A program made the translations under genes and the position numbers. A DNA stretch of 64,000 bases from a virus. Below the pieces are notes generated by a model, which was not told the origin of the DNA, did no database searches, and worked only from the letters and a program-made list of their open reading frames with translations. Positions 18,693-27,727 of the stretch are shown here, piece after piece. Numbering within the stretch: position 1 is the first letter of the stretch; each line of letters opens with the position of its first letter. Location: positions 181,437 to 245,436 of IMG/VR virus record IMGVR_UViG_3300043410_001471. One strand, written 5' to 3'.

Positions 18693-19324
18693 TGATACAC
18701 ATATATTATCACATATATGCAATCGATGGCGTTGAAGCTATTATAGATGAGCAACTAAATCTAATTAAAAAGCATTTTGATTTCCCATATAAATTAAATA
18801 TTGGTATTTCAATAGCCGATGAAAATAAATCCATTACAAATATACTGAATAAAATTGATATAACATTGGTGAGAGATATTCGAGCTATGGGACATGAGTT
18901 TACTACATTGGATTTATTGGAAAAAGATAAAGAAAAATTTGGAGATTCCGATTATATTTTGTATCTTCACACTAAAGGAGCATCTAAACAAAATGATGAA
19001 AAATATCAGAATATAAAGACATGGCGACATGTTATGAATTATTTTAATATTGAAAAAGTAAATGATGTATTTAAATTATTTGAAAGAAGTTCGTTTAATA
19101 CATATGGAATACTTTTTTATGGATTTTTTTATTCTGGTAATTTTTGGTGGATGAAAGGTGATTATGCTAGAACTATTAATACAACTGGTATGAAGAAAAA
19201 TAGATTTAATGCAGAAATCAAATTTATCCAATCGGGAGAAAATTGGAAGCCATATTCTCCATATGATGTTGAACCGCAAGATAATTATTCTATAAATTTT
19301 AAAAGAGAAGATTATGCAAAATAA
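18692..19324 (+). CDS. Glycan-synthesis protein with 'LHTKG' motif
   Basis: 210 residues. It carries 'YILYLHTKGASKQNDEKY' followed by 'WR' and 'FFYSGNFWWMKGDYAR'. The pairing of an HTKG motif with an 'SGNFWW' segment is found in polysaccharide-modifying proteins related to rhamnan synthesis (RgpF-like) and in unassigned glycosyltransferases. It overlaps the next gene by 11 bp. The role in glycan assembly is likely; the reaction is unknown. Confidence 0.6.
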   Translation: MIHIYYHIYAIDGVEAIIDEQLNLIKKHFDFPYKLNIGISIADENKSITNILNKIDITLVRDIRAMGHEFTTLDLLEKDKEKFGDSDYILYLHTKGASKQNDEKYQNIKTWRHVMNYFNIEKVNDVFKLFERSSFNTYGILFYGFFYSGNFWWMKGDYARTINTTGMKKNRFNAEIKFIQSGENWKPYSPYDVEPQDNYSINFKREDYAK

Positions 19325-20183
19325 AATAACATTCATTTTTGATTACAAAGGAGAGGAATGGTGTATGCCATTGGCAATTCTTAATGAATTTAAAGAAAGA
19401 GGATGGGAAACCAATATAGTTTCTATTGCAAATGGTGATGGGTTATTGAAAGAATTTGTAGAAGGACCAGAAGAACCCAATATTGTTATGTTTTTAGATT
19501 GGGGTAGATTTGATTCACCATATTTGGATAAAAATTTAAAACCATCGGCTTGTTGGATACAAGAGAGTGGTGATGACCCACAAAACTTCGAAAGAAATTA
19601 TCCTAAAGCAAATAGATTTCACTACACAATTACTCCTGATAAAATATCAGCAGTAGAATATAGAGAAAGAGGTATAAACGCAGAATGGGTAAATCACTTT
19701 GCAGATACCAAAGTTCAATTTCCAATGAATTTAGAACCAAAATATGTTGCAGTAACGAGTAGAGGTAGGGGTGGTTCTCAATTTTTAGATTATCTTACAA
19801 ATTGGGCAGAAGGTGCGATTGGAAATCAAAATGGAATGGGACCAAAAGAACATACGGAATTTTTGAATAGTGGATTAATGGTTATTCAAAATAGTAGATG
19901 GGGGGAAATCACTCGTAGAATATTCGAAGGTATGGCTTGTGGTAAAATGGTATTAACTGATAGATTAGATGTAATTAGAGGATTGGAAGAGTTGTTCGTA
20001 GATGGTGAAGATATCGTATTATATAATGATATGTTTGATTGTATAGAGAAAATGAACTATTACAATGAAAATGAAGAGGAGAGGGAGAGAATTGCACATA
20101 ATGGTATGATGAAAGTATTGCACAATTATACACAAATACAAATAGTAGATAAATTAATATCAATGTATGAAGGAAGTAGGTAG
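19314..20183 (+). CDS. CgeB-like glycosyltransferase
   Basis: 289 residues. The second half shows 'RRIFEGMACGKMVLTD', then 'GLEELFVDGEDIVLYND' and a closing helical 'EEERERIAHNGMMKVLHNYT', the typical C-terminal pattern of CgeB/Glyco_trans_1_2 enzymes. The N-terminal half is a reduced Rossmann domain. No signal peptide. It overlaps genes on both sides (11 and 17 bp), inside the glycan operon. Confidence 0.75.
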   Translation: MQNKITFIFDYKGEEWCMPLAILNEFKERGWETNIVSIANGDGLLKEFVEGPEEPNIVMFLDWGRFDSPYLDKNLKPSACWIQESGDDPQNFERNYPKANRFHYTITPDKISAVEYRERGINAEWVNHFADTKVQFPMNLEPKYVAVTSRGRGGSQFLDYLTNWAEGAIGNQNGMGPKEHTEFLNSGLMVIQNSRWGEITRRIFEGMACGKMVLTDRLDVIRGLEELFVDGEDIVLYNDMFDCIEKMNYYNENEEERERIAHNGMMKVLHNYTQIQIVDKLISMYEGSR

Positions 20184-20706
20184 TAACACATACGGACATA
20201 ACGACATAAAAATAATACATGGAGGCGAAGGAAAAACACTTCGTATTGGTAAATTTTGCTCAATCGCCGAAGGAGTGGTTGTTTTCTTAGGAGCAAATCA
20301 TAGAATGGATTGGATTACAACATATCCTTTTGGGCATATAAGAGAAAGTGAATTTCCAAAAGTAAAAAAAGACCACGGACACCCATCTACAAAAGGAGAT
20401 GTAACCATTGGCAATGATGTGTGGATTGCAACAAATGCAGTTATTATGAGTGGTCTTAGAATTGGAGATGGAGCAGTAATCGGTGCATATAGTGTAGTTA
20501 CCAAAGATGTACCACCATATACAATCGTAGCTGGAAATCCTGCCAAACAAATTAGAAAAAGATTTAGTGATGAAGTTATTGATAAACTTTTAGAAATGAA
20601 ATGGTGGGATATGCCAGAAAAACAAATAAATGAAATTTCAGATATACTATGTTCAAATAATATAGATAAATTAATAGAAGCATATGAATCGTACAGACAT
20701 AATTAA
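20167..20706 (+). CDS. Hexapeptide-repeat acetyltransferase (CatB/Vat type)
   Basis: 179 residues with left-handed beta-helix repeats. 'GDVTIGNDVWIATNAVIMSG' and 'IGDGAVIGAYSVVTKDVPPY' are near-textbook for the xenobiotic/sugar O-acetyltransferase family, as are 'IVAGNPAKQIRKRF' and the C-terminal 'WWDMPEKQI'. The catalytic His lies in 'GANHRMDWI' (about residues 40-48). In this setting it most likely O-acetylates a sugar; SGNH hydrolases nearby could remove such groups. It overlaps both neighbours. Confidence 0.88.
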   Translation: MKEVGSNTYGHNDIKIIHGGEGKTLRIGKFCSIAEGVVVFLGANHRMDWITTYPFGHIRESEFPKVKKDHGHPSTKGDVTIGNDVWIATNAVIMSGLRIGDGAVIGAYSVVTKDVPPYTIVAGNPAKQIRKRFSDEVIDKLLEMKWWDMPEKQINEISDILCSNNIDKLIEAYESYRHN

Positions 20707-21277
20707 TATGTTAATTAAAAAATACGAATATAAATCGTATTTAGAAGTTGGAACTCAAGACCCTACATCGAATTTTGATAAAATAGAAGTAGAAAACAAA
20801 GTTTCAATTGACCCATTTCCGAGAGGACGGGTTACATTTGTTGGAACATCGGATGAATATTTTGAATCAATAACCGATGATGTAAAATATGATATCATAT
20901 TCATAGATGGATTACATCATTCAGACCAAGTTCTAAAAGATATCGAAAATTCATTAAACCATTTATCGGAAAACGGAACTATCGTTTGTCACGATTGTTT
21001 ACCTACCACCGAAAAGATGCAAGAACGAGATGACCATGGTGGCGAATGGACTGGAGATGTTTGGAAGGCAATCGCAGAATTGAGGGTTGAGAGTATTGAT
21101 TTAGATATCAGAGTAGTTAATACGGATTATGGATGTGGAATTATTCGTAGAGGTACAAATATACCATATGAAACAACGGATAATTATAAATCATATTATC
21201 ATTATTCTATGAATAAAGGAAGAATGTTAAATGTTATTTCACCAGAACAATTTATACAATGGATAAATATAGTGTAA
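20684..21277 (+). CDS. Class I SAM methyltransferase
   Basis: 197 residues. Motif I is 'YLEVGTQDP' (about 19-27), acidic loop 'VSIDPFPRG' follows, and 'YDIIFIDGLHHSDQVLKDI' is the pattern of the Methyltransf_24-type enzymes used in sugar methylation. 'GTIVCHDCLPTTEK' closes the core fold. It overlaps the acetyltransferase by 23 bp and the next GT by 19 bp, so sugar O-methylation is the natural guess. Confidence 0.8.
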   Translation: MNRTDIINMLIKKYEYKSYLEVGTQDPTSNFDKIEVENKVSIDPFPRGRVTFVGTSDEYFESITDDVKYDIIFIDGLHHSDQVLKDIENSLNHLSENGTIVCHDCLPTTEKMQERDDHGGEWTGDVWKAIAELRVESIDLDIRVVNTDYGCGIIRRGTNIPYETTDNYKSYYHYSMNKGRMLNVISPEQFIQWINIV

Positions 21278-21909
21278 TTATACCAACACTTTGGAAATCT
21301 AATAGAACTAAAAAATTACTTTCCGATTTAAGAGAATGCGAATATGTTGATGAAATAATTGTTATAGATAATGAATCACCAGCTGATATGAATTTATTTG
21401 TAGAACCAAAAATGCGAATGATTTCAAAAGGTAAAAACATTTATGTAAATCCTGCATGGAATTGGGGTATTGATTTAGCAAAAAATGAATCAATCGCATT
21501 ATTAAACGATGATATAAATTTTGACCCAAACATTTTTGGTTTAATTACAAATGATGTATTAAATCAATATGGTATTATAGGTATGGGGGAAGGAAATTAT
21601 AGAGGTGAAATTGATGAAGAAAGAGGACCTTATTTAGATGTATGGCAGCCTGGTGTGAATGATTGGGGATGGGGATGTTTCATTATGTTCAATAGAAAAT
21701 ATTGGGTAGATATTCCGAATGATATTAAAATTTGGTATGGTGATAATTTTATTAAAGATGTAAACACATCACCAAAAGCATGTTTAAGGAATTTCAAAGT
21801 AGAAACCGAAATGAGTACAACATCCGATGAAAAAGAATGGGATGAAATTAAGAAACAAGATTATGAGTATTTTATAAATTATTTGCGTTATGGAAAAACT
21901 ACCAATTAG
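21259..21909 (+). CDS. Glycosyltransferase family 2-like
   Basis: 216 residues, GT-A fold. It starts 'YSVIIPTLWKSNRTKKLLSDL' and has 'NPAWNWGIDLAKNESIALLNDD', where 'NDD' stands in for the DxD site. 'WGWGCFIMFNRKYWVDIP' is the usual acceptor-side segment, and a late 'IWYGDNFI' is a common GT2 motif. It overlaps neighbours by 19-20 bp. Confidence 0.78.
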   Translation: MDKYSVIIPTLWKSNRTKKLLSDLRECEYVDEIIVIDNESPADMNLFVEPKMRMISKGKNIYVNPAWNWGIDLAKNESIALLNDDINFDPNIFGLITNDVLNQYGIIGMGEGNYRGEIDEERGPYLDVWQPGVNDWGWGCFIMFNRKYWVDIPNDIKIWYGDNFIKDVNTSPKACLRNFKVETEMSTTSDEKEWDEIKKQDYEYFINYLRYGKTTN

Positions 21910-22633
21910 TGTAGGAATATTGGCTTGGCATAGTGGACAAGTATTAGTGGATACATTAACTACATATCACAACAACGGATTGTTTGATATGGTAAATGAT
22001 GTTACAATACTATTTCAGGAATTCAATGAACAAGATTATCAAATTGCAAAGCATTTTGGTTTGGATTTTATTGGATTGACACAAAATATTGGTATTGGGC
22101 AAGCATTTATTAAATTAACTGAAAATGCACAAACCGATAATGTTTTGGTATTGGAGCACGATTGGAATCTAATAGAAGATAGAGACACCGCATATGATAG
22201 ATTATCATCTGGTTTAGAATTATTGGATGGTAGCGTTGATGTGGTTAGATACAGACACAGAGTAAACCCTGGATTTCCACATTTTTCATTCAGACATCAA
22301 GGAAATGAATTAACTTATTATGATGATGAAATTGGAGCAACATCACCGCATCTTTTAGATTCGGTTCATTGGTGTGACCCACATAAATCATTTCCAGAAC
22401 AAATAGGCCAATTTGGAGAATACTTTTTGAGTAGTTCTAGATATGGTAATTGGACAAATAATCCTTGCTTATATAGAAAGCAATTCTATTTAGATGTTGT
22501 AAAACCTTTCGCCGGTGATGGAATTTCATTGGAAGGTAACATTGGAAAATGGTGGGTTCAACAAAATTACGGAGTAGCACATGGTGAGGGATTATTCATG
22601 CATAATGATTGGCAAAAATACGGAAGAAGATGA
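21890..22633 (+). CDS. Glycosyltransferase-like protein (GT-A)
   Basis: 247 residues. 'GILAWHSGQVLVDTLTTYHN' begins a GT-A-like fold, 'TQNIGIGQAFIKL' and 'VLVLEHDWNLIED' form the region where DxD usually sits (here E-H-D), and a C-terminal acceptor domain is rich in aromatic residues. It overlaps the following ATG by 4 bp. The class is inferred; the acceptor is unknown. Confidence 0.6.
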   Translation: MEKLPISVGILAWHSGQVLVDTLTTYHNNGLFDMVNDVTILFQEFNEQDYQIAKHFGLDFIGLTQNIGIGQAFIKLTENAQTDNVLVLEHDWNLIEDRDTAYDRLSSGLELLDGSVDVVRYRHRVNPGFPHFSFRHQGNELTYYDDEIGATSPHLLDSVHWCDPHKSFPEQIGQFGEYFLSSSRYGNWTNNPCLYRKQFYLDVVKPFAGDGISLEGNIGKWWVQQNYGVAHGEGLFMHNDWQKYGRR

Positions 22634-23421
22634 AATATACAATAGTAGGATGTATAACAAAATATGGAGTAGAGCAAATTAAACCATTCGTTGAATCAAT
22701 TGAACGAAGTGGATTTAGTGGTGAAAAATTAATGTTAGTATATGATGTTACACAAGATACACTGGATTATTTAAATGATAAAGGGTGGATATTGGTTCAA
22801 TCAGAACCTCAACAACATATCATCTTACAAAGATTTAGAGATATGTATCAGATATTACATCAATATGAAACAGATGTAATTATTTGGGTCGATGTTAAAG
22901 ATATTATTTTTCAAAAAGACCCAACTGAATGGTTGAATAAATGGATGAGAAGGGATATCCTTGCATTTAGTGAATCATTGAAATTTGGAGATGAGGAATG
23001 GGCAAGATTAAATGCCGGAACATCATTTCCAATGGAATGGGAATGGTTACAAAATGAACAAATATATTGCGCAGGAACTATTGTTGGTAAGAGAGATGCA
23101 ATTAGAGATTTGTTTATTGACATTTATAGATGGAGTTTAACAACATCTAATCCAGAACAATTGGCAGACCAGGCTGCATACAACATTCTTATTCATTTGA
23201 ATCAATTTAAAGATAAGGTTCAATTTGTAAAACAACAAGAGGGATTTGCAGCACAATTACATTTGAAGTTAAAAAAGGGAGATACTTTACCATATACGGA
23301 AGTACTACCAACCATTGATGGTGATGTAATTAAAAATGAAAAAGGTGAATTGTACACATTGATTCATCAATATGATAGAAACGAAGAACTTAAAAAAATC
23401 ATAGAAAATAAATACAAATGA
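22630..23421 (+). CDS. Glycosyltransferase-like protein
   Basis: 263 residues from the ATG at 22630, which overlaps the previous stop (ATGA) and is preferred over an in-frame TTG at 22609. 'YTIVGCITKYGVEQIKPFV' starts the fold, 'IIWVDVKDIIFQKDP' carries a D-x-K-D site comparable to the DxD of GT-A enzymes, and 'YCAGTIVGKRDAIRDL' resembles the G-x-x-x-G acceptor strand of family 8-like proteins. The role in the glycan pathway is inferred from fold and place. Confidence 0.6.
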   Translation: MKYTIVGCITKYGVEQIKPFVESIERSGFSGEKLMLVYDVTQDTLDYLNDKGWILVQSEPQQHIILQRFRDMYQILHQYETDVIIWVDVKDIIFQKDPTEWLNKWMRRDILAFSESLKFGDEEWARLNAGTSFPMEWEWLQNEQIYCAGTIVGKRDAIRDLFIDIYRWSLTTSNPEQLADQAAYNILIHLNQFKDKVQFVKQQEGFAAQLHLKLKKGDTLPYTEVLPTIDGDVIKNEKGELYTLIHQYDRNEELKKIIENKYK

Positions 23422-24314
23422 AAAAAATAGTTATAACATCCTTTGTGATGCCACATGAATTAGATGATTTGGAAAGAGTATTAGTTGATTTAAATAAAAC
23501 TATTAAATATGTAGATGGAAATAACTATGAGTTTTACATATCATTTTCAGTATCCGATTATCTATTTGATTGGGAAAATTCAAAAGTTGATAAGCAATTT
23601 TTTATAGATAGATTTAATTCATTGAAACCATTGACTGATTGGGCATCTAAATCAACATTTCAAATAAGAGATGAAATATATGGAGCATTTCAATGTAAAC
23701 GATATGCACATATGGAATGTAATGATGCAACCCATTTTATTTGGTTAGATACTGATATTTGTTTTGATGATAAAATTCTATTCTATATGGAAAAAGGAAT
23801 AGATGCAATTGAAGAAGGTAATTGGACTAAATATTTTATTACACCCGAAATTGTTAAATATTGGGATACAACTTGGGATTGTTTGGTTAATGAAAATTTT
23901 ATAGATAAACCATTAGATTATTGTAAAACGAATAACCCATTCGAAGATGCAGGGCAATATGGCGATGTGGGAATAGAAACTGTTTATAACAATGTACCCG
24001 GACAACCTATAACGAAATTTGGAGCAGGTTGGTTTACTTTATTATCGAAAGAATTATTGGATAGAATACCTTTGCCAGAATCTATGGGAGCATATGGCCC
24101 AGATGATACATTTTTAATGTGGGGAATCCAAAAATTAAATGAAACGGGTGAATCCATATACCAATTTAAATTAAAAAATCAGGTAGTTTGTGAGAACTAT
24201 ATTTATAGAAATAGAAAACACTATGATTCAATCTTAAAAAGAATCGATAGAAAGGAGGAATTTAAACAAATAGCACACTCCAATTTTCAACAAGAATTAA
24301 ATAAGATAAACTAA
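23418..24314 (+). CDS. Glycosyltransferase-like protein with DxD
   Basis: 298 residues. 'ATHFIWLDTDICFDDKILFYM' contains the D-x-D motif after a strand, as in GT-A enzymes. 'FGAGWFTLLSKELLDRIPLP' and 'GAYGPDDTFLMWGIQKL' are typical acceptor and catalytic-base segments. It overlaps the previous gene by 4 bp and touches the next without a gap. Donor unknown. Confidence 0.7.
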   Translation: MKKIVITSFVMPHELDDLERVLVDLNKTIKYVDGNNYEFYISFSVSDYLFDWENSKVDKQFFIDRFNSLKPLTDWASKSTFQIRDEIYGAFQCKRYAHMECNDATHFIWLDTDICFDDKILFYMEKGIDAIEEGNWTKYFITPEIVKYWDTTWDCLVNENFIDKPLDYCKTNNPFEDAGQYGDVGIETVYNNVPGQPITKFGAGWFTLLSKELLDRIPLPESMGAYGPDDTFLMWGIQKLNETGESIYQFKLKNQVVCENYIYRNRKHYDSILKRIDRKEEFKQIAHSNFQQELNKIN

Positions 24315-24995
24315 ATGAGTAATTTAATTATTTTTGGTGATTCATTTTCAACTCATTTTACAACAGATGATTCTGTTAAGATAGAAGAAAGTTGGCCACA
24401 ATTACTTTCCAATAAATTAAATATGAATGTAATAAATCATTCATTAGTAGGAGGATGTAATGGAGAAATATTAAATAAATTTTTTAAAGAATATCAATGT
24501 ATTAAAAATAATGATATTGTCATTTTAGAAATTGGATTTTTTAATAGATTGTTGGACCATTTTAAAAATACAACAATACATTTAGAATACGATGATAGGT
24601 TTGATGAATTGGATTTTGAATTTTTCAGTAGAAAAGTATTGGATATGGATGAATACATACGACAGGATATAATAAAATATGGATTCATTTGTGAATATTT
24701 GAAGCAAAAAGGTAATAAATTTTACATATGGTGTTTGGATAGAGAACTATCATCTAAGAATGAACCATATGCACATTCACAATTTCATATATCACTTATA
24801 AAACAATTTGAATCAAATTTAATAACATTTAATGGCAAATATAGTTTAATGGATGAGGTAATAGAAAAAACACCTAAATATTGGGTAAATAATTCTGATA
24901 AACATTTCAATAAAACTGGCCATCAATTTTTTTTTCAATATTTATATGATATAATAATGTCTAAAATAGAAAAAGAAAATAAAAAAATAATATGA
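24315..24995 (+). CDS. SGNH/GDSL-hydrolase-like protein
   Basis: 226 residues. Block I 'IIFGDSFSTHF' gives nucleophile Ser10, block II lies in 'INHSLVGGCNGEIL', block III in 'DIVILEIGFFNR' (the usual Asn is in this stretch), and block V 'NSDKHFNKTGHQFF' supplies Asp and His. Probably a sugar or lipid deacylase acting on the glycan made by neighbouring genes. No signal peptide, so it would act in the cytoplasm unless carried in the virion. Confidence 0.7.
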   Translation: MSNLIIFGDSFSTHFTTDDSVKIEESWPQLLSNKLNMNVINHSLVGGCNGEILNKFFKEYQCIKNNDIVILEIGFFNRLLDHFKNTTIHLEYDDRFDELDFEFFSRKVLDMDEYIRQDIIKYGFICEYLKQKGNKFYIWCLDRELSSKNEPYAHSQFHISLIKQFESNLITFNGKYSLMDEVIEKTPKYWVNNSDKHFNKTGHQFFFQYLYDIIMSKIEKENKKII

Positions 24996-25369
24996 AATTC
25001 GAAGTAACTAATCCAAAGGCGTGGAAAGCTGTAAATGAAAAAAACATTCCAATGTCTCATAAAATTAAAGTATATGAGAAATTAGGAGGAGCATATCGTT
25101 TAGGTGAAAATGGGGGTGAGCAGGTATTTAACAAAATGACAGAATTGTTAAAACATAAAATAAATGAAGGACCTGAAACACAAGACCACGAAGTATCCAT
25201 GGCAGGTGGTCAATTGGATGATATTATAAGAAACGCAACCGAACTAAAAGGTAAGGTTGGTGAACAAGAAATGAATTTACCTGGTTGGATTCAAGACCAC
25301 ATATCTCAAGCTCAAAATTTTATTAATCAAGCTAATACTGGCTTTCATAAATTAGATGGAGGTGAATAA
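24992..25369 (+). CDS. Small conserved-looking phage protein
   Basis: 125 residues, mostly helical and acidic. The segment 'HKINEGPETQDHEVSMAGGQ' followed by 'MNLPGWIQDHISQAQNFINQ' is of a kind I associate with small proteins of T4-like marine and freshwater phages, often near structural or internal-protein genes. Function unknown. It overlaps the SGNH gene by 4 bp. Confidence 0.55.
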   Translation: MKFEVTNPKAWKAVNEKNIPMSHKIKVYEKLGGAYRLGENGGEQVFNKMTELLKHKINEGPETQDHEVSMAGGQLDDIIRNATELKGKVGEQEMNLPGWIQDHISQAQNFINQANTGFHKLDGGE

Positions 25370-25370
25370 T

Positions 25371-25685
25371 ATGGATAATTTATATACAGTCTTAATATCA
25401 ATTGTGACAGTATTGGGTTCAGCAGGAGCTTTTAGATACTATGAAAAAAGACAGATTCATAAAGAAAGAGATGAAGATTTCATCCGTCACGATTGTAAAG
25501 ATAGAATCGCTAAATTAGAAGCTCTATTGGAATCATCTGCAAAAGAAAAAGATGACCTTCGTAATATGGTATTGGCACTTACAAAAGAAGTGGCAGCATT
25601 ATCAGTTAAGGTTGAATTCCTTACAAGAGAAAACGAAGAACTTCATAAAAAGACAAAAACAAAAAAGTCATTATTGAATGGTTAA
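25371..25685 (+). CDS. Membrane-anchored coiled-coil protein (spanin-like candidate)
   Basis: 104 residues from the ATG at 25371, which follows the previous stop directly; an in-frame ATG at 25356 would overlap. One N-terminal membrane segment (about residues 3-19) is followed by a charged helix with heptad pattern ('DRIAKLEALLESSAKEKDDL', then 'LTKEVAALSVKVEFLTRENEEL') and a basic tail. This is the layout of an inner-membrane spanin or another phage membrane tether. No partner lipoprotein overlaps it, so the spanin idea is tentative. Confidence 0.5.
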   Translation: MDNLYTVLISIVTVLGSAGAFRYYEKRQIHKERDEDFIRHDCKDRIAKLEALLESSAKEKDDLRNMVLALTKEVAALSVKVEFLTRENEELHKKTKTKKSLLNG

Positions 25686-26520
25686 TAACTTTACATCGGG
25701 TATGTGGAATGGTATGAAAGTGGAATTCGGAAAAGTTTATTCCGGATTAAATACTTTTGCATTTAGACCATTGCAAGAAGCGGGTGAAAAGAAATTGAGA
25801 ATATTTGATTTTGATGATACATTAGTTAAAACAAAATCACACATATACATCACACATAAAGATGGTAAAAAATCTAAACTAACACCTGGTGAATATGCAA
25901 TATACGAACCAAAAGATGGTGACCAATTTGATTTTTCCGATTTTGAAAAGGTAAAACAACCACAAGAAATCAAGGGTGTTACGAGATTACTTAAAAATAT
26001 AGTAAGAGTAGGTGGTTCAGAAATCGTAATATTAACAGCAAGGAGCGCTTATAAACCAATTAAGGATTACTTATCCGATATTGGATTAGATAAGTTATAT
26101 GTGGTGGCATTAGCCGATTCTGACCCACAAAAGAAAGCAGACTGGATAGAGAGTAAAATAAAGAGTGGAGTAACGGATGTATTCTTCATAGATGATTCAC
26201 ATAAGAATGTATCAGCAGTTCAAGCTTTATCTAAAAAATATCCAAACATATCATTAAAGGTAAGACATGTTCAGCACGATATACCAACACCACCAAAACA
26301 AAATGATGATATGAAAACTCAATCAAAACAAAAAGATGTAACTAAACCAACATCAACAAAAGGAAATGATATGAGTTTGAAATCATTATTACCAAAGGAT
26401 TTGGATAAGAAGATTAAGAATCCAGAAACGGGTAAAATGATTAAATTAAAAACAGCATTAGGATACGAAAAAGATACAAAAGCATATAAAGCAGCACAAT
26501 TTGCATTAAAACAAAAATAG
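25678..26520 (+). CDS. HAD-superfamily phosphatase with candidate packaging leader
   Basis: 280 residues. HAD motif I 'DFDDTLV' is at 44-50, motif II 'ILTARSAYKP' and motif III/IV 'FFIDDSHKNVSAV' follow, so the phosphatase core is intact. An N-terminal extension ends 'RPLQEAGEK': L32-Q33-E34/A35 fits the T4 prohead protease site (I/L-x-E). After an Asn/Lys/Thr-rich linker the last 50 residues ('MSLKSLLPK...NPETGKMIK') form a module repeated at the C terminus of the gene at 56258. I infer a phosphatase that may be packaged in the capsid; the substrate is unknown. Confidence 0.7.
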   Translation: MVNNFTSGMWNGMKVEFGKVYSGLNTFAFRPLQEAGEKKLRIFDFDDTLVKTKSHIYITHKDGKKSKLTPGEYAIYEPKDGDQFDFSDFEKVKQPQEIKGVTRLLKNIVRVGGSEIVILTARSAYKPIKDYLSDIGLDKLYVVALADSDPQKKADWIESKIKSGVTDVFFIDDSHKNVSAVQALSKKYPNISLKVRHVQHDIPTPPKQNDDMKTQSKQKDVTKPTSTKGNDMSLKSLLPKDLDKKIKNPETGKMIKLKTALGYEKDTKAYKAAQFALKQK

Positions 26521-26522
26521 TT

Positions 26523-26909
26523 ATGATTTACCTTTTAACGGGTCAACCTGGGAGTGGTAAAACTACTTTAGGAAAAAAGTTACAAATTTGGTTACAAACG
26601 GATAAAAAAAATTGGCGTAAATCCGTATTCCACATAGATGAACATCAAACAACACACCCTATTGAAGTTGCAAAATATTTGGATAAATGTGGTAATGATG
26701 TTGTAATAAGTTTTGTATTTCCCAATAGAAAAATAAGAGAAAAATTTAAATCCGAAAATAAAGTACAGGAAATCTATTGTCATACTAAAAAAATGAGAAC
26801 GGATTCAATTGTTACTGATTACGAACCACCAATACAATTTTTTGTAGATTTGGATACATCGGATACACCCGATAATACTTTTACAAAATTAATAAAATTG
26901 TTATTATAA
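26523..26909 (+). CDS. Small P-loop kinase
   Basis: 128 residues. Walker A 'TGQPGSGKTT' lies at residues 6-15. 'VFHIDEHQ' follows where adenylylsulphate-kinase-like enzymes bind substrate, then 'NDVVISFVFPNRKIREKF'. It is shorter than CysC (about 200 residues), so it is a minimal kinase. It overlaps the SGNH gene by 1 bp and is located among sugar genes; a nucleotide, sugar or polynucleotide-type substrate is possible. Confidence 0.7.
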   Translation: MIYLLTGQPGSGKTTLGKKLQIWLQTDKKNWRKSVFHIDEHQTTHPIEVAKYLDKCGNDVVISFVFPNRKIREKFKSENKVQEIYCHTKKMRTDSIVTDYEPPIQFFVDLDTSDTPDNTFTKLIKLLL

Positions 26910-27694
26910 TGAAATTCGATAGAATATATGTCAATGGGTGTAGTTTCAGTTGCGCAGGTGGATTACAATGGGATATACATAAAAAATTATACAAAGAAAA
27001 ATTATCAATTGATATAGATAATCATATGGATTTCGCATATCCAACTCTAATTGCAAATCACTTCAATGTACCCGTAATAAATGAATCAATTTCAGGTGGT
27101 TCAATTAATAGATTGATTAGAAAAACTTACGAATATATTTTTAAAAATATTCATAATTTAAAGGGAACTTTAATTATGTTAGAAATTCCACCAATGTGGC
27201 GAGATGAACTTTGGTCTAATAAATTAGATAGAACTTTAAATATTACAAGCGGATTGATAAGTGCACCTGATACCGATTTAACAGATATATCAAATGGATA
27301 TGGTAAGCATGAATTTAAAAAAATATACAATGAAGTTATGGTATATTTTGATTCATTTGTAAACCCCGATTTTGAAGATAAAAAATCGTATAATTCTCTA
27401 ATTGGATTATTATCTTTTATTAAAAGTTTAGAAATAGAATGTATTATTTTGGATAATTCGGAATTCCATCATTATCTTCTTAAAAATAATATGAGAGATA
27501 TTAAATTTAATTTTTGTTTTTTTGAAAACATACAAATGCATAGCTGGTTCAGAATCAAAAAGCTAACCATTGATGATGAATTAAATATGAAAAATATAGA
27601 TGGACATGCTGGAATTAAAGGAAATACGGAAATAAGTAAAACAATAATAAATTATATTAATAAAATTATTTTAGATAAGAAAATAATAATTTGA
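26909..27694 (+). CDS. SGNH/GDSL-hydrolase-like protein
   Basis: 261 residues. Block I 'VNGCSFSCAGG' has Ser12 as nucleophile candidate, 'VPVINESISGGSINRLIR' provides the glycine of block II, 'LIMLEIPPMWRDEL' is in the place of block III, and 'IDGHAGIKGNTEISK' gives Asp/His of block V. It is divergent from the other three SGNH proteins. A palindrome overlaps its stop codon and lies before the next gene. Confidence 0.6.
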   Translation: MKFDRIYVNGCSFSCAGGLQWDIHKKLYKEKLSIDIDNHMDFAYPTLIANHFNVPVINESISGGSINRLIRKTYEYIFKNIHNLKGTLIMLEIPPMWRDELWSNKLDRTLNITSGLISAPDTDLTDISNGYGKHEFKKIYNEVMVYFDSFVNPDFEDKKSYNSLIGLLSFIKSLEIECIILDNSEFHHYLLKNNMRDIKFNFCFFENIQMHSWFRIKKLTIDDELNMKNIDGHAGIKGNTEISKTIINYINKIILDKKIII

Positions 27695-27717
27695 TATACT
27701 TATTAGTATAATCAAAT
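27689..27717. promoter_or_regulatory. Large palindrome before HTH/HNH-like gene
   Basis: A 12-13 bp inverted repeat (27689-27700 and 27705-27717, one bulged A) around TATT. Its core ATACTTATTAGTAT (27696-27709) recurs exactly at 54855-54868 over the start codon of a putative packaged protein. No T-run follows, so an operator or promoter element fits better than a terminator. Confidence 0.45.
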
Positions 27718-27727
27718 AGTTATTAGT